64,000 bases of DNA from Beroe forskalii (GCA_011033025.1 WFMF01000005.1:1302001-1366000), one strand, 5' to 3'. Numbered from the stretch's first letter, positions 48,440 to 63,400 are shown. Notes: a model not told the origin generated them from the sequence alone. Made by a program: numbers and translations.

Positions 48440-51400
48440 CTGTGGCAAAATACTTCACTTATATGATGGATAAAAGTCAGTTCCGTCACTAATTCCAGAC
48501 AGAAAGATGTGTGATACAAAATAAAGGAGCATAAGATAAAACTGGACTATTGCTTTCTCCATGTGTAATGTGATGTGCCATGATACTATGATAGACAGTG
48601 ATTGATGGTGGACAGCCGACAGTAAACAGTTGCTATAGCCCGGGTCAGGAAGAAGACTGAGGGCACATCCAATTACTGACCATCACTGATAATCCAATCC
48701 TCTTGACCGCCGTAGACAATTGTCCACACTAAGACAACAACGATCACAACCGTGATTAAACCTGCAAGACAAATCCTAACAAGACAAATCGACCGTGAAG
48801 ATGCCATGATATCTGCAGACATCGTAACCCTGGCGTTCGACAGTATGATATCTGCAGACAGTATGATATCTGCAGACAGGGATGGGCGTGTGCTTTGTCA
48901 GAACTGCAGAACGATAGTGCAAATACCGATTACTGCAGGGAGGGAATAAGCTGAAAATCACTCCCTAGAACTCCTCAACTCGTGATGAAAAGATAATGAT
49001 AGTGTGTATTGTGTATCTGCGTTTGGACGGCTTTTATCAAAAGATCCTGACATGACAGACCATGAGCTCAGATGTTCTTCCAGTCACAGACTCATTTCTC
49101 TCAAAACTTGTCTGAGAATAGTCGTGGTGACCGCTAATGGATTAACAGGTCGTAGACAAGGCTTCCCATACCATAAGTGCCTATCATACTTTTTCACGAG
49201 CTGAAGTGTTAAGGTGGCATCTATACACTATCGGTAGGTACAGTCCTCTCAAATGGCTTTCAATTATCTATTCCACACATCCATTAATGTTCTAATGGGA
49301 GAATGGGGAGGGAGAGTCGACTGATGGTGTCCAAATGCCTTGTGGTCCCACTAAACTGGAATTTCGTTCATTTCTTAAACCACTGATGATACCAGTTAAT
49401 GCTCTTATTCCTCCACCCCTAGTAAGGGAAATATGTAAATATGACAGGTTAGTGACTTATCGAGCCTCAATGTTCTAATAGTTGAGGGCATAACCATCAT
49501 TAAACATGATCAACCTTCTTTCCTAAGATAAGAGTTAACGTAACACCATAATATTCGGGGTGCTTGGATTGCAAATTAGTGAATGTTTTCCCGGCGCCTG
49601 CTTCCCATGCAGCAATTTAGCCATTTCTTTTGCGGAAAAGACAGCAATCTGGGATCATGTTAAATAAGGACTCATTAACTAACTCCTCGTTTCTATCTAT
49701 TTCACAGCTCTGCGAAGTTACAATGATCTAATGAAGTAGTAATTGAAGCAGTAACAGTAAGAGTCCTGGCTAAGTGGCTAGATAAGGTGAGCATCCCAAC
49801 GACCCAACAAAAGAAATGGAGCTAGCAGGGGACCCACAGCCTAAGACTCGACAATGAACTAAAGAAAATGTCATGACTATATTCAAGTCTGCTCTGAAGA
49901 TCCTGAAGTCCGTTAATAACAAGCCTTTTTACCATCACATATGAATTTGCATTTTGTGGCATGGCGCCCTCTCGCTGAGGAATTTCTGTAACCACACTGT
50001 GGTGTTAGCATTCCTTCATCTTCCATTAATCCTTTCAGTTCAACGAGAGCGAGGTTGTCAAACTGTGAAAGTCCCTCCATTCAGACTTCGTAACTAACTT
50101 CCTTTCTCCGTTATAGTGACATAAACATTATCGTGCCCTAAGTAGCTGGTAATCATCGGTCAACCGTCAAACATCATTGATCCCTTCATTTTTTTCTTTA
50201 ACAGTTGCGTGCACAGAATTCGTGAATCGTGATGAATCTCTAAGATAATCTAAAATATAATTCTTGAAAATATTGAAACACAATTTCTTAGCTCGAAGGA
50301 TGCAACCACTTTGGGTATTGTGCCATGTTTTGGTGACGGGGAGTGCAATAGTACCGTTCGTAGACTCGAAGGGTAAGCAGATCATACGATACACTTCTTT
50401 ATTGATAGGAAAATTAAACGCGATTGTCAAAGCTATCTTTCATCGTCGACTCTGGAGCATTTCGAGTTCTGAATGAAATAATGACCAGTGCACTGTATAG
50501 TTTCGTTGGTATCTTCAATCCTCAACAGGTCATCAACCCATCAATAGGAATAATTAATTAATAGATCCCACCTTTTATTCAAAATAATAATCAATTAATT
50601 TGTTAACTTAACGAGTTTATGTATCTTTCGCAGACAACACAAGGATCAGGAGAGAATCAAAAGAAATCATCGTATTCCTTGAGAGTTACTTTGAGGGCAC
50701 TCCTATGGCGCTTCACGCGGATATTAATAACTTGCAGACATACCTTCCAGCATACAATGACGGGATCAGCAGCGTCAAGGCCACTGAAGGAGACTGGGCG
50801 TTGTACCAGAATCCGGAAAGGGGAGGACTTAAGATGGTGGTGTGCGAGGGTCAGGAGTTCGGTCAGGTGTACGATAACGACAGGTACTCCTCCATCTTCT
50901 TCCTACACTCCCACAGAGGGGAGTGCCACCCTGGAACTCTGGAGTTGGTGGAGGTGGACAAGCAGGGTGGGAGTGTGGCGACGTCATACTCTCAAGCAGT
51001 CCCGTTCATAGAAAACAAAGTTACCAAAGTCACAGCCAGGAAGGGAAATTGGATTATCTTCGTTTTCCATCTCTTTTATCATGGAGAATGTTTGGTGGTG
51101 CTGGAGGGGACAACTGTAGATGAACTGGTGCTATCCTACTTTGACACAAATACTATATTATCCGCAAGACCTTTCAGAAAGGGATATGATCGTGAATGGG
51201 TTCCTCAGTGTATGAGTAAGTATGAAGCTTCAATGACACATTCAAGTAGGTAGGTACATAGTTATCATATGAAACATGAGTCATGGCCACACCAATGAAA
51301 TATAATTATACAGTAGAAAAGTGCATACTTCATGAGTTCATGATTTGATTGTTCTATTGATAACCTAATATAAATCATATGTAATTTTCAATTATTGTTC

Positions 51401-54400
51401 TCGATCGATGATCAGCGATTAGTGAAATGAAAAGTGTAATTTTTGTACTGAACTTTGGTAACGCAGATACTACGAGTTTCAGATATTTGGACATTTAAAG
51501 ATAGGAATGACCCTTTTCACTTACCCTTAGCTCCATCGTTGAAAATGGTACTCATGGAGAAGACTATCTGCTTACAGTACTCTTTCATCTTTGGCTCAGG
51601 GCTGGGATTTACAATATTAGTGCCAGATTTGTTTTACCAAAACTACAGTAAACTTGATTATGGAGGGGAGGGGATGTTACATCGCCAGAAATAATCATTC
51701 TATTATTTAATATCTACGTAATAATTATGTGAACGATCTCATATTCAATGAAATGATAACACATTATTAATTTATCTGGCTTCCTTGGACAACAGATGAC
51801 TTACTTGAGGTAGAGGTAGTGATAAGCGCAGTATTGAGTGAAGAGAGGACCGTGATCCAGAGGCAGAGGATACAGCATGTCAGGAGTGAAGTCCTTCAGA
51901 GGCACCAGAGCAAGGTAATCCTAAGGAAGAGGGAATCAGAGCAAGGTAATCCTAAGGAAGAGGGAATCAGAGCAAGGTAATCCTAAGGAAGAGGCACCAG
52001 AGCAAGGTAATCCTAAGGAAGAGGAAATCAGATCAAGAGAATCCAAAGGAAGAGGGAGTCAGCTGAATAATTCTTAGGAAGAGGGAATCAGAGCAAGGTA
52101 ATCCTAAGGAAGAGGGAATCAGAGCAAGGTAATCCTAAGGAAGAGGGAATCAGAGCAAGGTAATCCTAAGGAAGAGGGAATCAGAGCAAGGTAATCCTAA
52201 GGAAGAGGGAATCAGAGCAAGGTAATCCTAAGGAAGAGGGAGTCAGAGCAAGGTTATCCTAAAGATCAGGAAATCAGGGTAAGTGGGTTTATGGCCTTAG
52301 TCCTTACATATTGCATTGCTTCCTTTGCATGATTCGTAAACCCACACTACAACATTACAATATCTTTTATGAGATAGTGATGCAGTGAAGCTGTGAACTC
52401 ACCACATAGACACTGTCAGGTTGCGTAATGCTGACACTGACAATGATGACTCTGTTCCCTCCCGTGACAGGGAGAGGGGTCCAGTGCCCAGTCCAGGAGG
52501 GGTTGTGAGACACCACCCCACTCTTCCACTCTACCTGGCAGGGTGCCAGCCACTCGGCACCCACTCGCACTCGGGCAGAAGGAGAATAGCAGGTCCGCTG
52601 GGAGAGGGAGGAGGTATTATCAGAGTGATGTGACTACACAAGAACGGAGGTGCGTTCTATTGTAAGCAGTTACAAACATGTTCCCATGCTATTGTGTTCA
52701 CAATTCCCTCAAAAACTTCTTATTACTTCTTTACCACTGCTATAGTTTACATTATGATGCTCCTACCTTGACTGCCATTTTCGTCCTGGACACTGACTCT
52801 GCCCTTTGTCATGTCGTCCGTGTACTTGTAGTAGTGGACTATGATGACGTAGTCCTCCGCTACGACGGACGGGATGATGTTCTCTATTAGCACCACGGAC
52901 AGGGATGGCTGAAAAGGGGTGGAACTTTGAATGATACGCCTTTCTGTCGAATTTGCAGTCGATGTTTCAGTGTTACACTCTCGTAGGACTTTGTTTGGTT
53001 GAGATTGATCATTTTCCAAACTATAGAACTGATAGGATTTCGATAATAAAAGTATGTATTTTTCATTTTCCTGACCTCGTTTTCGTCAAGAAGCAGCACT
53101 CCAGTACCGTGGTAGAAGGTGTCAGGAAGGTCCTTTTTAACTGCGTCTATAGAACTCTCACTCTCATAGAAAACATAGCCTGGGGAATCATGTCTGTCCC
53201 AAGAGTTAGGGGTGGAAGTTTATCTGGGAAATGCTAGAATTCTAGATGATTAGACGAAATTTTCATTATCATCATTTTAGAAAATGATGCGCATTATTAA
53301 TTTTTTCACTATTCGCTTACACCCCTACCAGTGAGGTCAATGAAGTCTGATTGGAGGCATTCGTTGTCAGGTCCTTCGATGCAGTAGAACTGTGCTTGTA
53401 TCAGATCCAGATTCCAATCAGACTCTTTGACCAACGTAACAGAGTCCACAAAGAGTCACATGATGAGATGATTTAAAATATTTGAGCTTATGTCCTTGTA
53501 TTGTGTCATATCATTTCCAAACAGTCAAACCGAGATACTTTAAGCTGTAGCTTTTTTAAAGTCTGACACCGGACACGTATTAACCTTCCTAAAAATCAAA
53601 GAGTACTGAATCCACAAGATAAAAATTGCTGCAACTCACCACAAGACCATGTGGTCCCCCTCAATTGACAGAGTAACAGACACCGACTTGCTCTGAGGAA
53701 TAAAGCGCTTGGGTTTTCTGCCGGAGGTTGTGACTACAGCTCTGCACCCTTCCTCCCAGGGACACGGAATGAATTCCACCTTGCCATTCTGCCGGCCCTG
53801 AACCCATCCTGTCGTGGGGTAGTAGCAGTGATGCCCGGGAAAAGGGATGATATTTTAGCAAGATTACACCATTGAATTGAGCTTTTGGAGGGATTAAAAA
53901 ACACGGTGGATATTGTTCTCCAGATGCTTATCTTCAGAGAACAACTGCTGAAGACTCACATAACATTAGCAGAAACTGTGTCCCCGAAATTAGAGTAGTG
54001 GTAGGGTTTGTAGTATTGGATTATCACGTGATAGGCTGTTCCTCTCTGTACCCCTGCCTCGATGCGTAGCTGAGAAGTTCATTGTTGGTTATTTGATTCA
54101 GTTCAGAGATGATTAAGTTCGATTTTCACAAGAAAGCAAGAAGGAATTATATAACAACAAAAAATTTGTCCAGTAATTAGCAGCATCCATCTGCCTTACA
54201 CCTATCCTAATCGCAACATGTTCATATCATTAAATGGTTAACTTATCCTTATACTAATTCTACAAGGTATCCAGGTAGCTTGTTGGTAGCCCCCACAAGG
54301 TTCTGTGCCCCGAACAGGTTGACTCCAGCTAGTTTGGTGTAGGCAGGCTGTGAGACAGGAGACAGCCACGACTCCGCCTCCTCGACCAGGTGATCACGTG

Positions 54401-57400
54401 ACTCTACTGGGTACCTGTACTTGTTACACCTGGGAGAGGTGGTGAAGTACTGGGTACCTGTACTTGTTACACCTGGGAGGGGAGAGGGGGGTATAGGGGA
54501 GGAAGCGAGAAGTTAGGGATGGTGCAGAAAAGGAGTAAATGGGGAACTGTAAAAAGGATTAACTATGGGAAAGAAATGCGAACTAAGACTGTCATTGAGG
54601 TTCACAGGTGTTGGCTGCTGCTAAGTAAGTAAGTAAGAAAGTAAGAAGGCGTTTAAAAGAAGGAGCTTGAGTAGAGGAAGGATTCCGCCACAATGAAGAC
54701 ACTCACAACTCAGTGAAGGGTCCAGGATTACATCTCGGGGACACGTCAGATTTGAGGGAAGATGTGAAGTAGTATTCCTTGGGGAGGGCGACAATGTCGA
54801 ACTGAGGGGAAAGTCATGAGGGGATAATTTAAAATAGAATGTTTACTATGTTTTAATTAATTGAAGAAAAATTCATAATATCAACTGCAACTATTTGTTT
54901 GGAATGTTGGCCGCCACTGGGCTAAATGCACTAAATTCTTGATTAAACCTAGAACACTTCGTGTAAGACTCACTATCTTTGTGTAATAAGAAGAGGATTG
55001 TATTTTGATGACTTGGGTCCCTGGCTGTTCCACAACAACACCTTTCACACCAAGCGTCCCTGAAAGACTCTGTCTCAGACTGAATAATTAGGAAAATCCA
55101 TACGATGCAAATACTCCGATTTTGAGACTATAATATAGAAACATAGTGCCAATTGAAAATAGCTGTCAATAAAATTAGAGCCCAATTTTCACAGCCCTTT
55201 TGTCTGCACCATTCATGTAACTGTAGTTAAATTACCTTTTCAAACGCCAACGTGTCTGGAAGTTAGCCCTATCCGGGATGCAATTTAAACAAGATCAGTA
55301 GAAATCAGACAGCTGATTATTATTTGGGTCATGTACGATGAATAGGCGGTAGAGAGTGACGTCATTATTTGGGCTTTGAGTGTCTAATTAATCGCATGGA
55401 ACTGTGTACTGTTGGAGCAGGACCTGTTGATTAGGTTGATAGAAGCAATTCCAAGCACATGGTGTAGTATTTCCACCCAGCTATGATTGCTATATCTACA
55501 TTAGTTATACTCGATCGATTCATCATTGCTTTGTACATGGTTTGTACATTTCTTATCGGCTTTATCTAGTGATACACGCTGAATACTCGTCAGTGTGATG
55601 TTTGTATTTACTGAATTGCTTTCTCCTTTTCTCGTACTTCCGTTGTATTGTGATGTTACAGTTAGCGGACTATTTTGAAATATTGTTTAGTAATTTTATT
55701 CTACATTTTCACGTTTACTCTCTACGAAATAGTCGTACATGTGTATTCTTACTGATGAAATAGAAAAAAACTGCCAAGGAGTAAAATTTATCTTTTTTTA
55801 TGATATGAAAGACTCTAGTTTATCGACTAATAAACTGATTTAGTTTTTGTTGAAAATGTGAACGAGTTTTCCTCTGATCGATAAAATATGAATAAACCAG
55901 TCTTGATTTCGACGTGACGTTCGTAATTAACCCAGCTCTCTAAAACATTTTGATCTCTGCCGCACAGAGATTTGGTACTTTGGTAATCTGGTTTATTAAA
56001 AGGATACACATGAGACCCCACCCTGCCTCAATTCACGACTGCACGAGTAAACCTAACACCAAGCACGACTATAATCACGACTCCTGATTGGTTGCATTCA
56101 TCCAAGTGTGAATAGCGTCACTCCTACAGCAAGATAGTGGCGACCTTACTTACACCTTGGACCTAATGCTCTTAAGTTTAGAAGTTTATAGGTAGTTCTT
56201 ATCCTCTTACTGGGGTGATCAGAGGTGTTCAGAAAGGCTTGTTAACCATTATCAGACTCCCGGGAGTGCTGTTTAATTCTTGTGCTGATGACCGTCTCCA
56301 TTGCTAACTGCTGAGCTGTTTCCTATTCCGCCTCTTCCCCTTGCACCGTCTTTGTTAATAGCCACGTGTCACGAGAGACTCCCCTCACACACAGTGTCCT
56401 TTTCAAACACAGTGTTCTTACCATCCAGGTGCCAAGCATGTTTAATAAACCCATGTTTGAGAATGAGGCTTCAGGGCCCCCTCTAGTCATGCTCCCAATT
56501 ACTACAGTGCATGTCAGGCACCCAATTAACAGGCCCTGATTGGGCACCCACTAACATCCAGATAGGGTCCATTTATCCCAAGTTCCCTGATGGATTACAT
56601 GTTTATGTTGATCAACGTCATGCACAGAGTCCAGCACAGTGTGATGAGATTGGTTCCAGATTACTTGACAAGTTTACACTGCTTTCGTTGATTGATGTTG
56701 AGCTTTATTTTGATCTAGTTGCTGATTCGTTTTACGCCTTTACAGAAATTATTTTCGTTTCGCATTGTTCATAAATATTTTGATTGCTTACTGTATATGA
56801 ATAGTTTGATGCTAACACTACCATTGGGATCAATACAAATTATTGAGCATTCATTGACATAAGTTTTGATCGCTGATGGTAAACTCGATACTTGACTGCT
56901 TGATCACAGTTCCCACACTACCACATTGATCCGTAACTAGTGACCATTGATCTCTGAAACCTGATGACTTGATCCCACGCTCATTCAGACAGGAAGGTTC
57001 GAATGTTGGTGTGAATTGTGCAGATCATGGATAGAAAGTGCCCTTGTCAACACAGCATCAGAATGAAGTGTGTGAATAGCAAGCACATACCCCCACCCAC
57101 CACTGCCAGTACAGGAGGAGGAGGAGTTGGAGTTGGAGGAGGAGGAGGAGGGGGATTGTGGGATTCAGTGCTCACACCACCTCTCTCCGCAGCCTCATCA
57201 CAGGTGATGTCACGACTCAGTTCTTCAGTTAGACACTCAGGGGTTCGAAGCTTTATCAATATTTGCAGAAGTCTGTAGAAGTGTAGAAGATTTAACTCCA
57301 ATTAGGTGATTAAGTACTTATTATCCCTTTCAATGCTTCATGCCTATCCTAATTCAGGGCAGTAGCAGTTGTGCTAAGTTTGTAGAGAAACACTCTTACC

Positions 57401-60400
57401 CTTGCAACGACGGATGCAGTAAACTTGTCTCCACCCCAGAGGTAAGACACTTCAGGAAGGCAAACAATCTACCAATTTTCTAAGCTTCTACTCTTCATGT
57501 GTATAGTAGTACGCAATGCATACTCTAATCTCTGATAATCATCAGTTTACAGCGAATTGTTATGATTAACTTCAGGAGGACAGGTTTATATGGGACAGGA
57601 CACCCTACGGCAAAGTACCATGTTACGAGACACGTTGTCATATCGAAGAGCGGTATCACCATGGCAACCACCACCCTGCAGAGAACAAGTGTCACCCTGG
57701 TGACACCAGCTATCACCCTGGTGACACCAGCTATCACCATGGCAACAGACCGAATCATGTCGGTGATAGGTCCGGTCCCAGAGCTCTAGCTCAGTACTGC
57801 CCCCAATGTGATTGTGACCCTTACAACACCTACAATAACAGCCAGTACACTTGCAGATCCCAGGTATGGTGGCTTTATTATTATTATTATATAAGGTTTA
57901 ATTCATTAATTCTGTTTTCATTCACTGTCTAAAAGTTGGGAAAGTTAGTTTAAAATCACCAAAAGTAGCCCGAGAATTGGCGATTATTTCGCGACCAAAT
58001 TATTTCTGTGAATCTCTACCACAAACGTCCAATGTTAAACTCAGTGTCTCCCTACTAGGTAGGATGCTGCAGCAGACCCACCCCTCCCTCCTGTGACCAT
58101 TGCCCCACGAGTGGAAACCGCCCCTCCCTGCCCTCCTGCGACTGTGTCTACGCCAGGCTCAAGAAACAGACGTGTAAAATGACAGTTTATCGGACTCACT
58201 CGCCCCTCATGGCTACCAACCCTGTCGCTGGGCTCCCACTCAATGAGGTGTCTTTTAACTTTAAAAACACAATTGCTCTTAACTTCGGCTGATACAGACT
58301 ATTCATTAACTATGAGCCAAACGCTTAGATGGCCCAACTCACAAGATTGAGTTGGTCGTTTAATATAGGGCTTACCAAGTGCGGAATGCTCCAGTTGATA
58401 ATATACTGAACCCATTCCATTATCCAGGGTGACATGCGGACTGTGGTTCCCCTGACGTTCAACACTGAGGTCACGTCAACAGCTCAGCTGCGATTCCCGG
58501 TAAGCACTGCACGATATCCATGATCAGCTGATGTTTCCAAGTTTTCAAAGCTTTGATCTACGCCTAAACTTTATCTGCCCTCAAATTCACACTGGCAATG
58601 ATTCGCCTATCCTGATAGTAAGACTTAATGATGTCTTCAGCAGATAAACTTCACGGCGGGCAGAGCCAGGGCGTTTTCCTGTGAAGCTGTTCTCTCTTCC
58701 TCCTCCTCAACCACACAGGATAACTTGAAGTAGGTAAATTAATAGCACATTGCTCAAAGCTAGAAGTTTATGATACGAACTTATGCAAGCTATTCATCAT
58801 TATTAACTATGGTCCTAGGAATATGCAATCAATTGCAGCAGACTGTGAATCATTTCAAGCTCTATCAACCATCTATTGTCTTGGAATTGTGATTGCTTAT
58901 AATAAATATAATAATTATTATTTTCCCCTACTCCCAGGAGTCCTGAGTCCGCAGAACTTCCAGAAACTAAGAACGCCATCACCTCACCCACCATGCCCCC
59001 TCACCTTCAGTCAGACGCTGTGTCCAGCACTACTTCTATAGGTGAGGCAACATTCGATTTGAAAATTATGGTAGGTGCTGGAAGGGTGCCGTTCTTTTCA
59101 CTCTCCAATCTAATAAGCATGGTACAATGGCCTATAGGGTGGGGAAGATGGGCGAAAGCTAAGAGATGGGCAGGGGGGAAATGGTAACAAATTGTTTTAG
59201 AGGATATCACAATAGGGTATAGAATCATCAAGCCATCTAACAAATCCCATTTCCCCTACAGCAGATGATAGCACCGAGTGCAGCCCAGCAATGAGCAACA
59301 CAGTGAACAGAGCCACCTCCCCCTTCATCGTCAAGATGGCTAGTCAAGTCCAGCAGATACCCAACGACCCAGCAGTCAAGTCGCTGGTCAAGAGCATAGT
59401 CAAGTTCAACGACGTGGAGTACCAGGTTCCAACCAAGGTAGGATCAGATCAGCAGATAGTGGAAGCACTCAATCAATTTACCATCAAAATTAAGTTAGAT
59501 TTGTCAGAAGGATCTTCTCATAATAATAAGAGAAATTAGGAGTGCACAGCATTTTTTGTCTTACAAGACAACCGATTTGTACTCATCATGACCTCTTGAC
59601 AGTTTAATGAGCCTATCAAGAAGAATTTCTTTGTATCCTGACTCCTGCCATACCTTCTGGTCATAATAGGTTATCTATCATTTTATCAAAGCAAAATAAT
59701 ATCGCATTGTCCCAGCAATCATCATTGTCCTTACGATTCATTTACAGTACCTTCATCAATTCCCAATTTTTTGCTGATTTGAATGTTGAGTGCAGCTACT
59801 TGGTCGTGATGCAGCATCAAGTACGTTAACATACCTTGTGATTGTTTAATACAGTAGAACCATAAAAATACTTCGGCATTTTGTTGGTGTGGCTGATAGG
59901 TTTTAGCTTTTAGCTATAAGATCGAGCATAATAAACACGTACACTGCGTATAAGCCTAAACATGGTTATAAGGGCCTAATGACGTCACCAACCCCTCCCT
60001 CAGATAATACGACGGAGTAAGTCTCAGGAGATGACGCTGGATCAGAAGGAAAACATCTACTGGGAGGCAGAGGAGACCCCTCTCAAGCCTCCCCAACAAA
60101 ACGGGTAGGGTTTGTTTGGTATTTATGATACTTAAAAACTCGATGGCTGACAAGATTTGTGTGCATTGTAGATTTAAACAGTTCAATACGACAGTTAATA
60201 AATACGAAAATTTACGACATAGGACAATTATTGATCAGAGGATTATTATCATTCTAACTATGATCATGTCGATAGTTTGTTTAATTTTTGATTTGCTGCG
60301 TTATGAAAAACTGGTGTGATGCCAAAACTCTGAAATCCCACAGTTTCTTCTGCACACCACGCCGCAAAGAGAAGAGGAACGTTTCCGCTGACAGCGTGGG

Positions 60401-63400
60401 GTCCATAGCACCCCTCCTGAAAGCAAAGAAAAGCGGGGGATTCTTCAAGATAAGCAGCAAGTCTTCCACCAAGCTGAGCAACAAACACTCGTCCTGTCTC
60501 AATGGGAAGGTCTTCAAAGGGATGATGTTGTCTCGGAAGACAGCAGACAGTATTCAGACAGCAGGAGGAGGGGGAGGAGGAGGAGGAGGAGGAGGGGCGG
60601 GGTCTCTAGGGGTGTCTAGAGTTAGGATCTTCAACGCCAACAGCGACCACTTCGAAGCAGCCTCAGGGAGACACGCAGTCCAAGTCCCATCAACAAGTGT
60701 CACAACAAGTGTGACTGAGGTAGTGCTTTTTGTTCTGTTGTGAAAACTCTACAGTTAGAGAAAAGATACCCAATTTGCATGTGGTTATGGAGGAGAAATA
60801 AGATTAGCGAATTTGAATTTGAATACCTCCTCAATGTACTACTGTAACGAGCTTATGTGCATACCATATTATGACCAGGTTACCACGGTTTGTACGGAGA
60901 AAGAAAAGCCGTCTGGGAAGTCCAAACAGTCAGCACTGGGGAGATTCTTCAAAAGCCGCAAATCGGAGGGCGGTGTCAGGTGGAAGGTAATCAAACAACA
61001 TTATACCAATCAAGGTTGTTTAATTCAACGATTTATCTGATTTGAATAAATCCTCCCAAAGTCTCTCATGTTGGAGATAACAAATAATTTGAGGAAAGTG
61101 AATTCACACATTTGCTCATCTGGCATAAATTTGCATGTTTGGTTTTATTTAACCCCTCGACACACATGTTTGTTGTCTCCCTTTTTTCCGTTCTACCCGT
61201 GACAAATCTCTCATTATTTTCAGGTTAACCCTGAATACTACGCGATTAGGGAAGGTGAGCCTCAGGCGAGGGGTTATGTGCTACCAGACGACACATTCGA
61301 GTCTGTGGAGCTGTAACACTGGCGAAACATGGAAAACCAAATTCTACAACATCTAATGAAGACAGCACCAAAGAAGCAGGAACTGAGATCTAAAGATCAG
61401 GAAGTTGGATGAAAATAATTGACGCTGAAAATTTGAATTTTGTTAATAAGAACAGCTGTAGATAGCTACAGAAGTAGCAGAGAAGAATAAAACTTCGTTT
61501 GTTTTGATGGTTGATTAATGTGACAATCTAACGCGGAATTGCACATGATAAGATGATAATGGGCCCTATGAGCTCGCCAAAAGCCAAAAGGCAGAGAGAT
61601 GATTCAATGTATTTCGCTAACGATGATACTACGTCAAACTATTTTTGTCATAATGACGAACACTTCATTATAATTGTGCATTGGACATTTATACGTTTAC
61701 ATTCTTAATTGGATCTCAATCATACATTTCAATGCCATTTTGATATCGACTCAGAAAGATGCTTTCATCTGAGATACGGGAGATTTATTGCTACAGTTTA
61801 CCTTCAGAAAGACTACCGATAAGATGGGGAGTAAAACAAGCTAAATCTCTATCCCTTTGCTGCAATTACTCCATTTATCACTATATTGTTTCATTCTTGA
61901 ACTATTTTTACGAATTATGTTTTCCAGGAATAAAAATGAATGTGACGATTTATTTTATCTGTAATGATGATTTGAAACCGTTTCGAATTAATAAGAATAA
62001 AAAAGAGGCTATAACTGCGTTTCTTTTTATACCTATCTACGTTTTTTCAAAAGATTCCCAAATTTAAGGTCACTTTTTGTGTAATGAACCATCTAACCAT
62101 GACAGCACATTTTTTGTGTCATGAATTAAGTCATGAACACTGAACACAGTGGAACTGTAGTGATCCGAGTTCGGTAGTTTATATCGTAAGTTCGCAGTGC
62201 CAGCACTGCATACAACCATCAAACCATGACAGTACATTTCACTATTGTCAAAACAAAATATTTTCTGTTCGCTATGCAGCAGAGTACCTGCCAGCATGAT
62301 GAGACAGTTTGCACAGGGAGGGAGGATTGCTGGTATCATCTCCTCAGATAGGAAGACATGGACAGGTGTCTCTGTTGCACTTGTGTAGTTCAGGACCAGG
62401 AAATAGGTTCCTGCCTTGGAAAACTCAATATCTGTCATGTACGTTACTTTTACAGCCTGAAACATTAAAAATACTTAGCGACATAGCCAATTTTATTTCA
62501 TATACCTAGCTGTGAACCAAATACTTACTTTTCCTTAAAAAAGTATTGCACCAATGAGGCTCAAGAATTACTCACTACACTATCAAGTAAGCAAGTAAAT
62601 TATATTATCTACCTGTAAGTAGAAGTTTCAAATTTATATTTTGTACATAGTCATTTATAATTCATACCAACTTATATAGGTGGCTTAAGCAATTAGTATG
62701 TGTCTCATGCTAGAGGATACAAGATTGAAACTAAGTAACTAACCTGACGCTTTGATGGTGTATGTTTAGATATCGGTTGGGTCTCAAATACAGACCTGAA
62801 AGAATACAAACCCCTTATTTCACGTTTACGTTTATAGAAGGCTGATAATAGATATCATTTTAGGTTAAGGATCAGTTTGACAGGCCCACCAATGATTTGA
62901 TTTGAATTTTCAAGATAATGATTCATAAATTTCAGTCTGAAAAATTCACTATTCATCGGTATTTACCTCGGTTTTCGTTTACTAAGGGTTCTTTTTCGTG
63001 AACGAGTAGCACCTTCCTCAACTGCACATGTATGTATGAAAATTCGATAAACCACAAATCACAACATGAGTTAATGAAGGCAAACGTGGAATAAAATCAA
63101 ATAGAAATTAATTCACAATATCATTTACCTTGCCAAACCATCATCATCATAGTTGTGAATACCAAAATATATTGCAAAGATGCATTTCATCATGACATTA
63201 AAAAGACTCACAAAAGTCATCAAAAGATACTGGAATAGGATATTCATTAAACAGAAGTTCAAATCTAGGGGGTATGTCAGACATATCACTTGGTTCAATC
63301 ACACCACTGATTTTGGCAGCTTCTTCAATCTAGGAAAAAGGAGTGAATGTCATGAATAACATTGATAAGATTAGAATATAGACTCAAATTTCATCAAGAA

